Assembly (NCBI GenBank): GCA_002685415.1
Contig: NYXO01000005.1
Coordinates: forward strand, 1-14,734
Direction: 5' to 3'
Source of the DNA: Methanobacteriota archaeon
Lineage (GTDB): Archaea; Thermoplasmatota; Poseidoniia; Poseidoniales; Thalassarchaeaceae
DNA: 14,734 nt
The notes under the pieces are model-generated. The model did not search any database and was not told where the DNA came from. It saw only the letters and a program-made list of their open reading frames with translations. A program made the position numbers and the translations under genes. The first letter of the stretch is position 1, and each line of letters opens with the position of its first letter. Below are positions 7,468 to 14,734 of this stretch, piece after piece.

Positions 7468-10400
7468 TGCCCCGCAGAGACGATCTGAAGCGAATTGTAA
7501 TTTTGGGAAGCGGCCCTATACGTATCGGACAAGCAGCCGAATTCGATTTTTCGGGTAGTCAGGCTTGTAGAGCACTTAGAGCGGACGGGTACGAAGTTAT
7601 TCTGATAAATTCCAATCCGGCAACGATTCAAAATGATCCTGAAATGGCAGACAGAATTTACATCGAACCTTTATTGCCCGAGGTTGTAAAGAGAATTTTA
7701 GAGATCGAGAAACCCGATGCTCTACTCGCAGGAATGGGAGGACAAACTGCTCTCAATATCGCATCTGCTCTTGCTCATGATGGAAGTTTAGATGAATTAG
7801 AAGTAGAATTAATCGGTTGCGACTTAGTTTCCATTGATGAGGCAGAAGATAGAGATTTATTCAAACAGGTTTGCGAGGAAATAGGCCTGCCTGTTTGCAA
7901 GGCGATTGCTTGTGATTCGATCGAGGCAGTAATGCAGGCCGCCGATAGTCTGGGAGGCTTCCCGCTTCTGATTCGGCCGGCTTTTACTCTTGGTGGCCTT
8001 GGTGGAGGGACTGCTCACAATATGGGGGAATTAGTCGAGATAGCCAGTCAAGGTATACTTCATTCTGCGATAGGACAGGTGCTTATCGAAGAAAGTATAC
8101 TTGGGTGGCAAGAACATGAATACGAGGTTATGAGAGATGGGGCAGACAATGCAATCATTGTCTGTACAATGGAGAATATCGACCCTATGGGTGTACACAC
8201 CGGAGAGTCGGTTGTTGTTGCACCTCAACAGACACTTTCAGATAGAGATCATCAGATGTTACGAGATGCTGCCCTCCGCCTGATTAGAAGACTGAATATC
8301 AAAGGTGGGTGTAATGTTCAATTCGCAGTCGAACAATCGACCGGAGAATATCGAGTAATCGAGGTTAATCCTAGAGTTTCAAGATCTTCAGCATTAGCAA
8401 GCAAAGCAACGGGATATCCAATTGCTAGAATGGCAGCATTAATTGCCGTAGGATATACACTGGACGAACTACCTAACCCAATTACCGGTGAAGGTACCAC
8501 TGCCGCTTTCGAACCAACATTGGATTATTGTGTGGTTAAGATTCCTAGATGGCCCTTCGATAAATTCCGAACCGCAGATCGAACTATTGGCACCTCAATG
8601 AAATCAACAGGAGAGGTTATGGCCATAGGCCGTTGTTTTGAGGAAGCTTTCCTGAAGGCATGGGCCAGTCTTGAGTATGGCCAACCGCATCCTAGGCCAC
8701 TTACCATGGCAGATGCATCTGGAGGGGAGACCATGGATGAAAGGGCAAGTGAACCGTTGCCTGAAGCTCTTCTAATCGATTGGTTGAGAGTGCCTACAGA
8801 TAGAAGAATGGGGGCTTTATTTGAGGCATTTAGACGAGGCTATTCAATTGAAGATGTAAGAGATGTATCAGGCGGAATTACTCGATGGTTCCTTCATAGA
8901 TTTGAGAAGATGGCCGCACTTGAAACCGAGATACGTGCGGCAGGAGAATTAGGTATGGGTGCTTCGGACATACCTGTCCTAGAGATGCGCAGATGGAAGG
9001 GCGCTGGGTTCACAGATTTACACATTGCAGACGCACTTTCCGGCTTCCCAGCTAGTGGCTTCAAGTCATTACCTGAGGGTTCAAACGAAGATTCGGTAAT
9101 GGCCAGACGGCATGAATTAGGGATACATCCAAGATTCCGAATGGTCGATTCCTGTGCAGCAGAATTCGCTGCTGTAACACCGTACTACTATGCAACCTAC
9201 GAAGGCGGCTCTGCTCCAACTGGAATTGATCACGTACCAGGTATCGAGGAATTTACCAAGCAAAGGATTGTTGTTGTGGGTAGTGGACCAATTAGAATTG
9301 GGCAGGGAATAGAATTCGATTACGGGTGTGTCCATGCAGTGGGGGCAATTCGTGAACTAGGGCATGAAGCGATTATCATAAACAATAATCCAGAAACGGT
9401 CTCTACTGATTTCGATACCAGCGATCGTCTATACTTCGACCCACTAACATTGGAACACTCTGCCGAGGTATTGTTACGGGAGAAAGCACATGGAATTTTA
9501 CTACAGTTTGGTGGTCAAACTGCAATTAATCTCGCTCTTCCATTGGCTGGTAGGCTTCCTCACTTAGAGGGTATGGGGCTCAACTTAGCCATGCAAGGTA
9601 CAACTCCGGATGCAGTTGATGAAGCAAGTGACAGGGAGCGTTTCGAAGCATTCGCTGAAAGAGTCGGGCTGAGGATGCCCAATGGGACAACTGCAACTAC
9701 ATCTGACGGGGTACGGGAAGCGGTCCAAGAGATTGGTTACCCAGTCCTTATTCGTCCATCCTACGTTTTAGGTGGCCGAGGCATGGAGATACTTTCCAAC
9801 AATCGACAATTGGAAGCATACATGGAAGAAGCATTCCTTTCACCAGATAGGCCTTTATTGGTTGACGAGTATCTTGGCAATGCTATCGAATTAGATGTTG
9901 ACGCGGTATGTGACGGAAGAGAAGTACTAATTGGAGCGATTATGGAACACCTTGAGGAAGCAGGAATTCACTCTGGAGATTCAACTTGTTTTATACCTCC
10001 ACAAAATGTCTCAAAGAAAGTATTAGCACAGGTAGAAGATTGGACAAAAAAGATAGGGATTCAACTAGGAGTAAAGGGTTGTTTCAACATTCAATATGCT
10101 ATTCGTGGAGAAACCTTGTATGTTTTGGAAGTTAATCCTCGAGGCTCGAGAACATTCCCCTTCGTAGCCAAGGCTACCGGTGTCCCCTTGGCTCGTATCG
10201 CAGCACGACTTACGATGGGTGAGAAATTAGCAGACCTTGATTTCCCAGAACCACAGACTGAGGCGGTTTGTGTCAAAGCTCCAGTCTTCCCCTTCATCAA
10301 ATTACGAGGCCTTGACCCCGCTCCAGGTCCGGAGATGAAAAGTACCGGTGAAGTGATGGGTAGCCACAAACGCGCAGCAGCAGCATATCTGAAAGCGCGC

Positions 10401-10835
10401 TTGGCAACTGAAATCCCAGTTCCTACAAATGGTGGTGTCTACATCACCGTAAAGAACGCGGACAAACATGACGTTATCCCGCTGGCCCAAGAGTTGGAAG
10501 AGATGGGATTCACGATATACGCTACACGAGGAACCGCTCATGTCCTCCGTGATTCTGGAGGTATAGATGTTCAGACTTGTTATCGAATTACTGAGGGTTT
10601 GACCCCGGATGCATTAGATCTGATGCGTCAAGGTAAAATTCAGCTAATCATTAACACACCCCGCAGTACCGGTGGGGCGGTTTTAGATGGAAATATGATG
10701 CGAAGACTTGCCGTCGAACTAAATATACCGTTTGTAACAACCATGGCAGGAGCACGGATGGAAGTACAAGCTATTGCCGAGGCAAAAGAAGGGATGCCAG
10801 AGCCAAGGTTACTAGATATCGCGATTCTAAATTAG
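7467..10835 (+). CDS. carB: Carbamoyl-phosphate synthase large subunit
   Basis: 1122 residues, full length and slightly longer than most. It makes carbamoyl phosphate from bicarbonate, ammonia and two ATP. The two homologous halves are both complete. The first, ~1-400, opens with VILGSGPIRIGQAAEFDFSG and has RPAFTLGGLGGG and EVNPRVSRSSALASKATG. A linker/oligomerisation segment follows. The second half starts near residue 600 with VVVGSGPIRIGQGIEFDYG and has RPSYVLGGRGMEI and EVNPRGSRTFPFVAKATG. From about residue 990 the C-terminal MGS-like allosteric domain (VYITVKNADKHDVIPLAQ, then TTMAGARMEVQAI) is present, so effector control is possible. The start is certain from the TGATG junction with carA. 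GGAG at 7453-7456, ten bases upstream, is a likely ribosome binding site, so re-initiation or coupled translation is expected. Confidence 0.97.
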   Translation: MPRRDDLKRIVILGSGPIRIGQAAEFDFSGSQACRALRADGYEVILINSNPATIQNDPEMADRIYIEPLLPEVVKRILEIEKPDALLAGMGGQTALNIASALAHDGSLDELEVELIGCDLVSIDEAEDRDLFKQVCEEIGLPVCKAIACDSIEAVMQAADSLGGFPLLIRPAFTLGGLGGGTAHNMGELVEIASQGILHSAIGQVLIEESILGWQEHEYEVMRDGADNAIIVCTMENIDPMGVHTGESVVVAPQQTLSDRDHQMLRDAALRLIRRLNIKGGCNVQFAVEQSTGEYRVIEVNPRVSRSSALASKATGYPIARMAALIAVGYTLDELPNPITGEGTTAAFEPTLDYCVVKIPRWPFDKFRTADRTIGTSMKSTGEVMAIGRCFEEAFLKAWASLEYGQPHPRPLTMADASGGETMDERASEPLPEALLIDWLRVPTDRRMGALFEAFRRGYSIEDVRDVSGGITRWFLHRFEKMAALETEIRAAGELGMGASDIPVLEMRRWKGAGFTDLHIADALSGFPASGFKSLPEGSNEDSVMARRHELGIHPRFRMVDSCAAEFAAVTPYYYATYEGGSAPTGIDHVPGIEEFTKQRIVVVGSGPIRIGQGIEFDYGCVHAVGAIRELGHEAIIINNNPETVSTDFDTSDRLYFDPLTLEHSAEVLLREKAHGILLQFGGQTAINLALPLAGRLPHLEGMGLNLAMQGTTPDAVDEASDRERFEAFAERVGLRMPNGTTATTSDGVREAVQEIGYPVLIRPSYVLGGRGMEILSNNRQLEAYMEEAFLSPDRPLLVDEYLGNAIELDVDAVCDGREVLIGAIMEHLEEAGIHSGDSTCFIPPQNVSKKVLAQVEDWTKKIGIQLGVKGCFNIQYAIRGETLYVLEVNPRGSRTFPFVAKATGVPLARIAARLTMGEKLADLDFPEPQTEAVCVKAPVFPFIKLRGLDPAPGPEMKSTGEVMGSHKRAAAAYLKARLATEIPVPTNGGVYITVKNADKHDVIPLAQELEEMGFTIYATRGTAHVLRDSGGIDVQTCYRITEGLTPDALDLMRQGKIQLIINTPRSTGGAVLDGNMMRRLAVELNIPFVTTMAGARMEVQAIAEAKEGMPEPRLLDIAILN

Positions 10836-10840
10836 GAGGG
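10835..10840 (+). promoter_or_regulatory. Strong Shine-Dalgarno overlapping the carB stop
   Basis: GGAGGG begins in the last base of the carB TAG. Six bases later comes ATC, the first codon of a plausible reading frame with no ATG, GTG or TTG nearby. A site this strong at this distance is the main reason for starting the next gene at 10847. Confidence 0.6.
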
Positions 10841-10846
10841 TTAAAA

Positions 10847-11176
10847 ATCGAGTTAGTTACAAATTATGGCGTAAAGGGAATTGTTGGATTTTTTTTGGGA
10901 GCCACTGCAGCATTCTTAGCTAGTATTTCCTTGAAAGCCATCAGAATAATTGCATTGGCTCAAGTGTCATTCTTGGGTTTCTTGGCTGTTTCAGGCATAG
11001 TCACTATCAACTTCGGACGGATTTTTGAAATCGTCACCGATATCATTGGGTGGATTGCAGATTCATTAGAATCAATATTTTCTTCTATTTTGGAATTAGG
11101 TTTGTTCGGAGCAGGTTTCGCTGGCGGCTTCATCGGCACTACTGTCCTTCTTGAGAGACTAAATGGCGATTCTTGA
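10847..11176 (+). CDS. Small membrane protein, FUN14-like; apparent ATC start
   Basis: About 109 residues if started at ATC 10847. The pattern resembles archaeal/bacterial FUN14-domain proteins: an N-terminal G-x-x-GFxxG helix (YGVKGIVGFFLGATAAFL), a second helix after a basic step (ALAQVSFLGFLAVSGIV, then TINFGRIFEIV, like the family's G-x-I-x-V-N-W), and a C-terminal glycine-rich helix (FGAGFAGGFIGTTVLLERL). The family role in prokaryotes is unknown. The first ATG/GTG/TTG in frame is TTG 10895, but that cuts the first helix in half and has no SD. Starting at ATC gives KIELVTNYGVKG as the leading residues, six bases after GGAGGG. Either ATC is a rare start or one base is wrong here. The gene ends one base before the convergent lysS stop. 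FUN14 membership is a pattern judgement. Confidence 0.6.
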   Translation: MELVTNYGVKGIVGFFLGATAAFLASISLKAIRIIALAQVSFLGFLAVSGIVTINFGRIFEIVTDIIGWIADSLESIFSSILELGLFGAGFAGGFIGTTVLLERLNGDS

Positions 11177-11177
11177 A

Positions 11178-12755
11178 CTACGAACTAAATAATTCAACTG
11201 CAGCAGTTTTTCCTATTTCAAAAATTAATGCTGAAGCCTTTGGTCCATGACTCCTACCTAACATAGCCCAATACAGGGCGACGTAGGCTTCTCTTCCACT
11301 GATTTCGGAAGCAGAAGTCATTTCTCGAATTGTGTTTCCAATTGCTTCGTCAGACCATTCAGAATCCCTAAGTACGGAGGCTAGGTTTCCTAAGAAAATT
11401 AATTGCTTTTGATTCAACTGTTCACGTGTATTATCATCAATTTGCTTTTGGATATTGATTCTTGCATCTTCCGGGAAATGTATGCTTCCAATCCAATATC
11501 GCATTCTATCCAATCTGTTTTGTAATGCTAAATTGGGCTCTCCACTAAGGTGGCCGCTTTTTCTGAGTGAATTCCATACATCATCATCAGAAGTTTTGAT
11601 TTGTGCTAGCATTGATAAATGTCGAAATGTGACTCCTGCCAAAGAATCGACAGGATCGCTTCCCCTGTTTATCTGGCTTAGCCTCATTGCCCCACTTTGA
11701 GTTATTGCGGCAACTAGTTGTCTCTTGCTCAAATCTTCTGCATCAGTGTTCGGTGGATTAGCGACTAATCTTTCGTACTCATCCGCCATTTGAAATAATG
11801 CTGAACCTGTGTTGAAATCGATGTGTCGATTCATCTTTGAACCAGCGATAAGATATCGAAGAATTTCCGGGGGCACCAATCTTAGTGCTTCTATTGGACC
11901 GACGGTATTACCAGAAGAGGAAGACATTGGCCCGGCGCCTTTAACCTGAATCCATTCGTAAACCATCTTTGAGGGTGGCTCGGACCCCAGTAATTTGCAG
12001 ATTGGTATTCCGGTGTCAAACGACCCACCAGCGGCCCCGTGATCTTTTCCCGCTGGCTCACAGGTTATTCCATGAATTCCCCAGCGAGCCGCCCAATCAA
12101 TCCTCCAGGGCAACTTTCCTTCTGCTTTCCTGATATCAGCAGAACCAGACTTTCCGTGTCTATCTGTCCAATGAACAAATGGTTTCTCATAGCCAGTAAC
12201 TGTCACTCCATCCATACTTCCATCTGACCCAAGCGGTTTGTATGGGAACCAATCATCATCCAATTCTCTACCAGATATAGTCTCGATAATTTCTTTTATT
12301 TCATCAGATTGCTCAATCGCAGAATGTATTTTTTCTGCAAATTGACCACTTGAATAAGTCTCATGATTCATTATCACCTCTGGGGAAACACCAATTTCTG
12401 AAAGTGCGTCCAAAAATGGTCCAAGGAAATGTTCAGCGTATGACACCCCATTGGGGTCTGGATTTCCATCTGAATCTGGTGCAGGAATGAATGCAAGAGG
12501 GCAACCGATGTATTTCTCATATTCTTCCGAAAGGAAAGGGTATACGCGCCGAAGTGGATCCATCGAGTCGACAATGAATATGTATCGAGAATCTAATCCG
12601 GCGTCAAGACATGCTCTGTGTATCATTTCAGCCGATAGAATCTCTCTAATATGGCCAATATGGAATTCCCCAGAGGGTGTAATTCCAGAGCAGGCAACTT
12701 GTCTATTGCCTCTTACTTTGCTGAGTTTTTCAGCGGTAAAGTCCGCCCAGTGCAT
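11178..12755 (-). CDS. lysS: Lysyl-tRNA synthetase, class I
   Basis: 525 residues, normal for the archaeal class I enzyme, which attaches lysine to tRNA-Lys and is unrelated to the class II LysRS of most bacteria. The Rossmann fold has HIGH at residues 32-35 (ITPSGEFHIGHIRE), followed by IVDSMDPLRRVYPFL. The mid-protein EWIQVKGAGPMSSSSGN contains the KMSKS equivalent at residues 277-283 (MSSSSGN). The C-terminal part is helical and typical of the anticodon-binding region. ATG 12755 is the start: GAGGT, overlapping the TGA stop of the gfcR-like gene, lies seven bases upstream, so the two genes are co-transcribed and probably coupled in translation. The enzyme appears complete. Confidence 0.95.
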   Translation of the reverse strand: MHWADFTAEKLSKVRGNRQVACSGITPSGEFHIGHIREILSAEMIHRACLDAGLDSRYIFIVDSMDPLRRVYPFLSEEYEKYIGCPLAFIPAPDSDGNPDPNGVSYAEHFLGPFLDALSEIGVSPEVIMNHETYSSGQFAEKIHSAIEQSDEIKEIIETISGRELDDDWFPYKPLGSDGSMDGVTVTGYEKPFVHWTDRHGKSGSADIRKAEGKLPWRIDWAARWGIHGITCEPAGKDHGAAGGSFDTGIPICKLLGSEPPSKMVYEWIQVKGAGPMSSSSGNTVGPIEALRLVPPEILRYLIAGSKMNRHIDFNTGSALFQMADEYERLVANPPNTDAEDLSKRQLVAAITQSGAMRLSQINRGSDPVDSLAGVTFRHLSMLAQIKTSDDDVWNSLRKSGHLSGEPNLALQNRLDRMRYWIGSIHFPEDARINIQKQIDDNTREQLNQKQLIFLGNLASVLRDSEWSDEAIGNTIREMTSASEISGREAYVALYWAMLGRSHGPKASALIFEIGKTAAVELFSS

Positions 12756-12765
12756 CGATTAGACC

Positions 12766-13350
12766 TCAGACAGTGACCACTCTAACTAAGCCTCGCAATG
12801 GGACTCCATCAATCTCGTTCATTTCAGTTTTATTTGCTAGAACTAGACAGAGTTTCACTTCAGCACCAGATTCACGGAGGTGCTGTACGGTTTTCCTCAT
12901 TGTAGTTCCTGAAGAGACAACATCGTCGATGACGACAACTCTCTTGCCGTCAACATGAGCGAATACTTCCGACAGATGGCCTGCATCAGATTCACTGATG
13001 CTTCTACTTACAGCTAACTCAAGATCCATCTGTCCGGCGATAGCCTGGGCAAATGGTATACCATTTATTGAAATACCAACCATTGTATCTACTTCTTCTC
13101 CAATTTCTTCATCGATTATATCGCAGAATACGTATGATACCGCTTCAACTCTCGCGGCCTTAACTGCAACAGAGCGCCATCCGACCCTAATGTCGGAAGG
13201 TGTTTCTTCATCGAGCGGTACATTTGAGGAGGAAAGCCATTGGATAGTGGTTTGAGAAAGTGACAACTCATCTGCGATTTGCTGGCCGTTCAGGCCCTTG
13301 TTGTGATATTCCTCGACCTTTCTGCGAAGTTCGTCTATGCTCAGTGGCAT
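12766..13350 (-). CDS. gfcR: HTH-phosphoribosyltransferase transcriptional regulator, GfcR-like
   Basis: 194 residues. The N-terminal ~40 residues form a helix-turn-helix (IDELRRKVEEYHNKGLNGQQ, then IADELSLSQTTIQWL). The rest is a type I PRTase fold with the PRPP-binding motif VVVIDDVVSSGTTM at residues 138-151. This arrangement is that of archaeal GfcR, annotated in the past as orotate phosphoribosyltransferase-like; in Haloferax the protein activates glycolytic genes. Here it may act as a PRPP- or nucleotide-sensing regulator rather than an enzyme. ATG 13350 is taken over the in-frame TTG at 13353. No clear SD is visible. An 85-base gap containing palindromes separates it from dut, and lysS follows ten bases later. 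The targets in this organism are unknown. Confidence 0.85.
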   Translation of the reverse strand: MPLSIDELRRKVEEYHNKGLNGQQIADELSLSQTTIQWLSSSNVPLDEETPSDIRVGWRSVAVKAARVEAVSYVFCDIIDEEIGEEVDTMVGISINGIPFAQAIAGQMDLELAVSRSISESDAGHLSEVFAHVDGKRVVVIDDVVSSGTTMRKTVQHLRESGAEVKLCLVLANKTEMNEIDGVPLRGLVRVVTV

Positions 13351-13408
13351 CAATTGTCCCGCTCCATCCGACCCGTATCAAGGATTCGTATGTTGAATAT
13401 GTAGAAGA

Positions 13409-13429
13409 ACGGTTCATAGAACCGTACGG
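13409..13429. repeat. Palindromes between dut and gfcR (candidate operator or hairpin)
   Basis: ACGGTTC (13409-13415) and GAACCGT (13419-13425) are perfect inverted 7-mers with a three-base spacer. The right arm overlaps a second perfect palindrome, CCGTACGG (13422-13429). They lie just past the dut stop and about 60 bases before the gfcR start. They could be an operator for the gfcR promoter or an RNA hairpin at the end of the dut message. The T-rich run expected after an archaeal terminator is poor on the minus strand. Confidence 0.45.
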
Positions 13430-13435
13430 AGATAG

Positions 13436-13885
13436 TCAGAATCTTCCTGTTGAACCGAATCCGCCTTCTCCTCGATCAGTCTTGCCAAGTTGTTCTAAAT
13501 CTACTTCCTTGAATATTGATTGAGGTATTGGAGTAATCAGTAATTGAGCGATTCTTTCCCCCTTAGAAATTGTATAGGATTCACCTTCGCCAATCCAAGT
13601 CATCATGACAAATAATTCTCCACGATAATCTGCATCTATGGTGCCAATACCATGTGGCGGAATCAACCCTCTTTTTCCGAGGGAGGAACGAGCCCGAACT
13701 TGTCCTTCATAGCCAATCGGAATCGCAACATGTAAACCAGTTCGTACTAATGTTGCGGTTCGATATAGAACATCGGTATCTTCCAATGCATACAGGTCGT
13801 AACCGGCTGCATGCGCACTACCCCGAGTCGGCAACTGAGCATCTTCGTGAACCCTCGCCACCTTGACTTCGATGACTTCATCCAT
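13436..13885 (-). CDS. dut: dUTP diphosphatase, trimeric type
   Basis: 149 residues. It splits dUTP to dUMP and pyrophosphate, keeping uracil out of DNA and supplying the thymidylate precursor. All five motifs of the homotrimeric family are intact: AAGYDLYA (residues 26-33), RARSSLG (64-70), GTIDADYRGE (81-90, with Asp84 at the catalytic position and Tyr87 at the uracil-stacking position), KGERIAQLLI (108-117) and the C-terminal arm RGEGGFGSTG. The family includes dCTP deaminases, but the GTIDADYRGE and C-terminal arm motifs fit dUTPase. ATG 13885 gives the normal N-terminus. A perfect six-base inverted repeat (13885-13900) touches the start codon. The gene is divergent from aIF2-beta and first in the minus-strand dut-gfcR-lysS run. 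Confidence 0.94.
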   Translation of the reverse strand: MDEVIEVKVARVHEDAQLPTRGSAHAAGYDLYALEDTDVLYRTATLVRTGLHVAIPIGYEGQVRARSSLGKRGLIPPHGIGTIDADYRGELFVMMTWIGEGESYTISKGERIAQLLITPIPQSIFKEVDLEQLGKTDRGEGGFGSTGRF

Positions 13886-13900
13886 ACCAAGCCGTTGGTA
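13885..13900. repeat. Inverted repeat at the dut start codon
   Basis: TACCAA (13885-13890) and TTGGTA (13895-13900) form a perfect inverted repeat around GCCG, and its left end is the first base of the dut start codon. A looser pair, AACCG (13901-13905) and CGGTT (13914-13918), follows at once. If dut mRNA is leaderless these lie over the transcription start. Arms this short can occur by chance. Confidence 0.35.
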
Positions 13901-13947
13901 AACCGGTCTTTGACGGTTAGTGCCTAGCCACGAGCATATCCGGTGGG

Positions 13948-13957
13948 GTGAAAAGGG
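13948..13957 (+). promoter_or_regulatory. Possible A-rich promoter element of the aIF2-beta gene
   Basis: GTGAAAAGGG is centred about 26 bases before ATG 13979, the distance expected of an archaeal TATA/BRE region for a leaderless transcript. The resemblance to a TATA box is weak; spacing is the main support. Confidence 0.25.
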
Positions 13958-13978
13958 AGAGGTTGCTCGCCCGATTAG

Positions 13979-14389
13979 ATGAGTGACTTCGAATATGATG
14001 CTCTGCTCGAGCGAGCACGGGATAGAATTCCGACAGACATCAGTGAAAGAAATCGATGGACTATGCCCACTCCGGAGATTCTAGTAGAAGGTAATCAGAC
14101 AATAATCCGAAATTTTTCAGCGATAGTAGACGCAATGGATAGAGATGCAAATCATGTTTATCAATATCTCATCAATGAATTAGGTACATCAGGCACTAGA
14201 GAGCAAGTTCGTGTAATGCTAAAAGGTAGAGTTCCACCAAAAAGAATCAAAGAAAAAATAGTTGGCTATGTCAAAACTTACATTCTCTGCGAACAATGTA
14301 AAGCTCCTGATACTCGATTCATCAAAGAAGATCGAACAACTCTGCTAAAGTGTCAGGCATGTGGTGCTACTCGCCCGGTACGATTGTGA
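13979..14389 (+). CDS. Translation initiation factor 2, subunit beta (aIF2-beta)
   Basis: 136 residues, normal for archaeal aIF2-beta, part of the heterotrimer that brings initiator tRNA to the small ribosomal subunit. The central alpha/beta domain has NQTIIRNF and HVYQYLINELGTSG, the latter typical of the eIF2-beta/eIF5 fold. The C-terminal zinc ribbon has Cys104, Cys107, Cys125 and Cys128 (ILCEQC and KCQAC) and ends in ATRPVRL. Just before the fold is the short N-terminal helix (YDALLERARDRIP) expected to contact the gamma subunit. ATG 13979 is the natural start and there is no SD. The gene stands alone on the plus strand, divergent from dut and convergent with the ferredoxin gene twelve bases past its stop. 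Confidence 0.95.
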   Translation: MSDFEYDALLERARDRIPTDISERNRWTMPTPEILVEGNQTIIRNFSAIVDAMDRDANHVYQYLINELGTSGTREQVRVMLKGRVPPKRIKEKIVGYVKTYILCEQCKAPDTRFIKEDRTTLLKCQACGATRPVRL

Positions 14390-14401
14390 ATTTGTCTAGA
14401 T

Positions 14402-14716
14402 TTAATCAATCATGAGAAATTCATCTGCGGTATTGCCTCCCGCTAGATGGTCTACAATTTTGGCTATTGCTTTGTCATCGTCAGGTATAGTATACCAAAT
14501 TCCATCCGGGTAAACGACACAAGAAATTCCTTGCTCACACCTATCTAAACATCCCGATTTATTGATTCGAACATCTTTGATACCAGCTGATTTAGCCGCT
14601 CGTTTAAGCCGAGTCATTACATCGAGAGAGTTCTTCGCAGCACAGCATTCTCGCGGTTTTTTCGGGTCGCGTTGATTGGTACAAACAAAAGCGTGAAGGC
14701 GAAAATCCTTCGTCAT
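14402..14716 (-). CDS. Thioredoxin-fold [2Fe-2S] ferredoxin
   Basis: 104 residues resembling the small thioredoxin-like [2Fe-2S] ferredoxins (Aquifex/Clostridium pasteurianum type; also the fold of NuoE). Likely cluster ligands are Cys12 (AFVCTNQRD), Cys25 of the CC pair (PRECCAAKNS), Cys56 and Cys60 in SGCLDRCEQG; Cys24 and Cys66 are extra. The segment CVVYPDGIWYTIPDDD is characteristic of this group. It is a soluble cytoplasmic electron carrier whose partner is not shown by its neighbours. The start ATG 14716 has AGGTGAG (14720-14726) three bases upstream. The spread of this family in bacteria makes transfer into the archaeal line possible, but nothing in the codon use visible here proves it. 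Confidence 0.88.
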   Translation of the reverse strand: MTKDFRLHAFVCTNQRDPKKPRECCAAKNSLDVMTRLKRAAKSAGIKDVRINKSGCLDRCEQGISCVVYPDGIWYTIPDDDKAIAKIVDHLAGGNTADEFLMID

Positions 14717-14719
14717 AAT

Positions 14720-14726
14720 CTCACCT
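14720..14726 (-). promoter_or_regulatory. Shine-Dalgarno of the [2Fe-2S] ferredoxin gene
   Basis: AGGTGAG on the minus strand sits three bases before ATG 14716 and matches the archaeal 16S 3' end well. Its presence shows that this message has a leader, so either the promoter or an upstream gene of the same unit lies beyond the right edge. Confidence 0.55.
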
Positions 14727-14734
14727 TAAATTTG

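Noticed and set aside
10835..10895. Small intergenic region as an RNA gene site
   Set aside because: Too short for a tRNA and better explained as the SD and N-terminal codons of the next gene.
10889..10896. Run of eight T after carB as a transcription terminator
   Set aside because: It lies inside the coding sequence of the first helix of the FUN14-like protein (FF codons), and that gene has its own SD overlapping the carB stop, so read-through is expected.
13409..13425. Hairpin after dut as an intrinsic terminator
   Set aside because: The stem is perfect, but the minus strand lacks a clean T-run after it and archaeal terminators do not need a hairpin; an operator is at least as likely.

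Overview
The window looks like a chromosomal segment of a non-halophilic, non-methanogenic euryarchaeon. A Marine Group II/III type archaeon (Poseidoniia-like) is my best guess, but that is inference from gene content and style, not from any marker comparison. The archaeal call itself is firm: translation factor aIF2-beta, class I lysyl-tRNA synthetase, the archaeal tRNA C56 2'-O-methyltransferase, an HTH-PRTase regulator of the GfcR type and an archaeal TraB-family membrane protein. The DNA is densely packed, with no gap above 100 bases between genes and no tRNA, rRNA, CRISPR array or mobile element that I can see.

Layout. (1) 1-4805, minus strand: a four-gene run read right to left, folP (dihydropteroate synthase), a TraB-family protein, a fused four-cluster ferredoxin/NrfD membrane subunit, and a molybdopterin oxidoreductase that runs off the left edge. 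The last two form a compact membrane respiratory module of the Psr/Phs/Dms type. (2) 4861-11176, plus strand: an unrecognised four-helix membrane protein, trm56, carA, carB and a small FUN14-like membrane protein. (3) 11178-13885, minus strand: dut, a gfcR-like regulator and lysS. (4) 13979-14389, plus strand: aIF2-beta. (5) 14402-14716, minus strand: a thioredoxin-fold [2Fe-2S] ferredoxin.

How the genes work together. carAB feeds carbamoyl phosphate into pyrimidine and arginine synthesis. dut removes dUTP and supplies dUMP, and folP makes the folate (or folate-like) precursor needed for one-carbon chemistry. trm56, lysS and aIF2-beta serve translation. The GfcR-like regulator has a PRPP-binding fold, so it could link nucleotide or sugar status to transcription.

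Regulatory style. Genes at the head of a transcription unit tend to have an AT-rich TATA-like element about 26-29 bases upstream of the start codon, which fits leaderless mRNAs. Genes inside units tend to carry a Shine-Dalgarno (SD) sequence overlapping the stop codon of the gene before. The divergent folP/membrane-gene promoter has one central TATA-like element and a perfect inverted repeat ending at a start codon. I found no clearly new multi-gene system. The items most worth following are the compact ferredoxin-NrfD/Mo-enzyme pair without Tat signals, the short NrfD domain, the FUN14-like gene that seems to begin at ATC, and the palindromes around dut/gfcR and folP.
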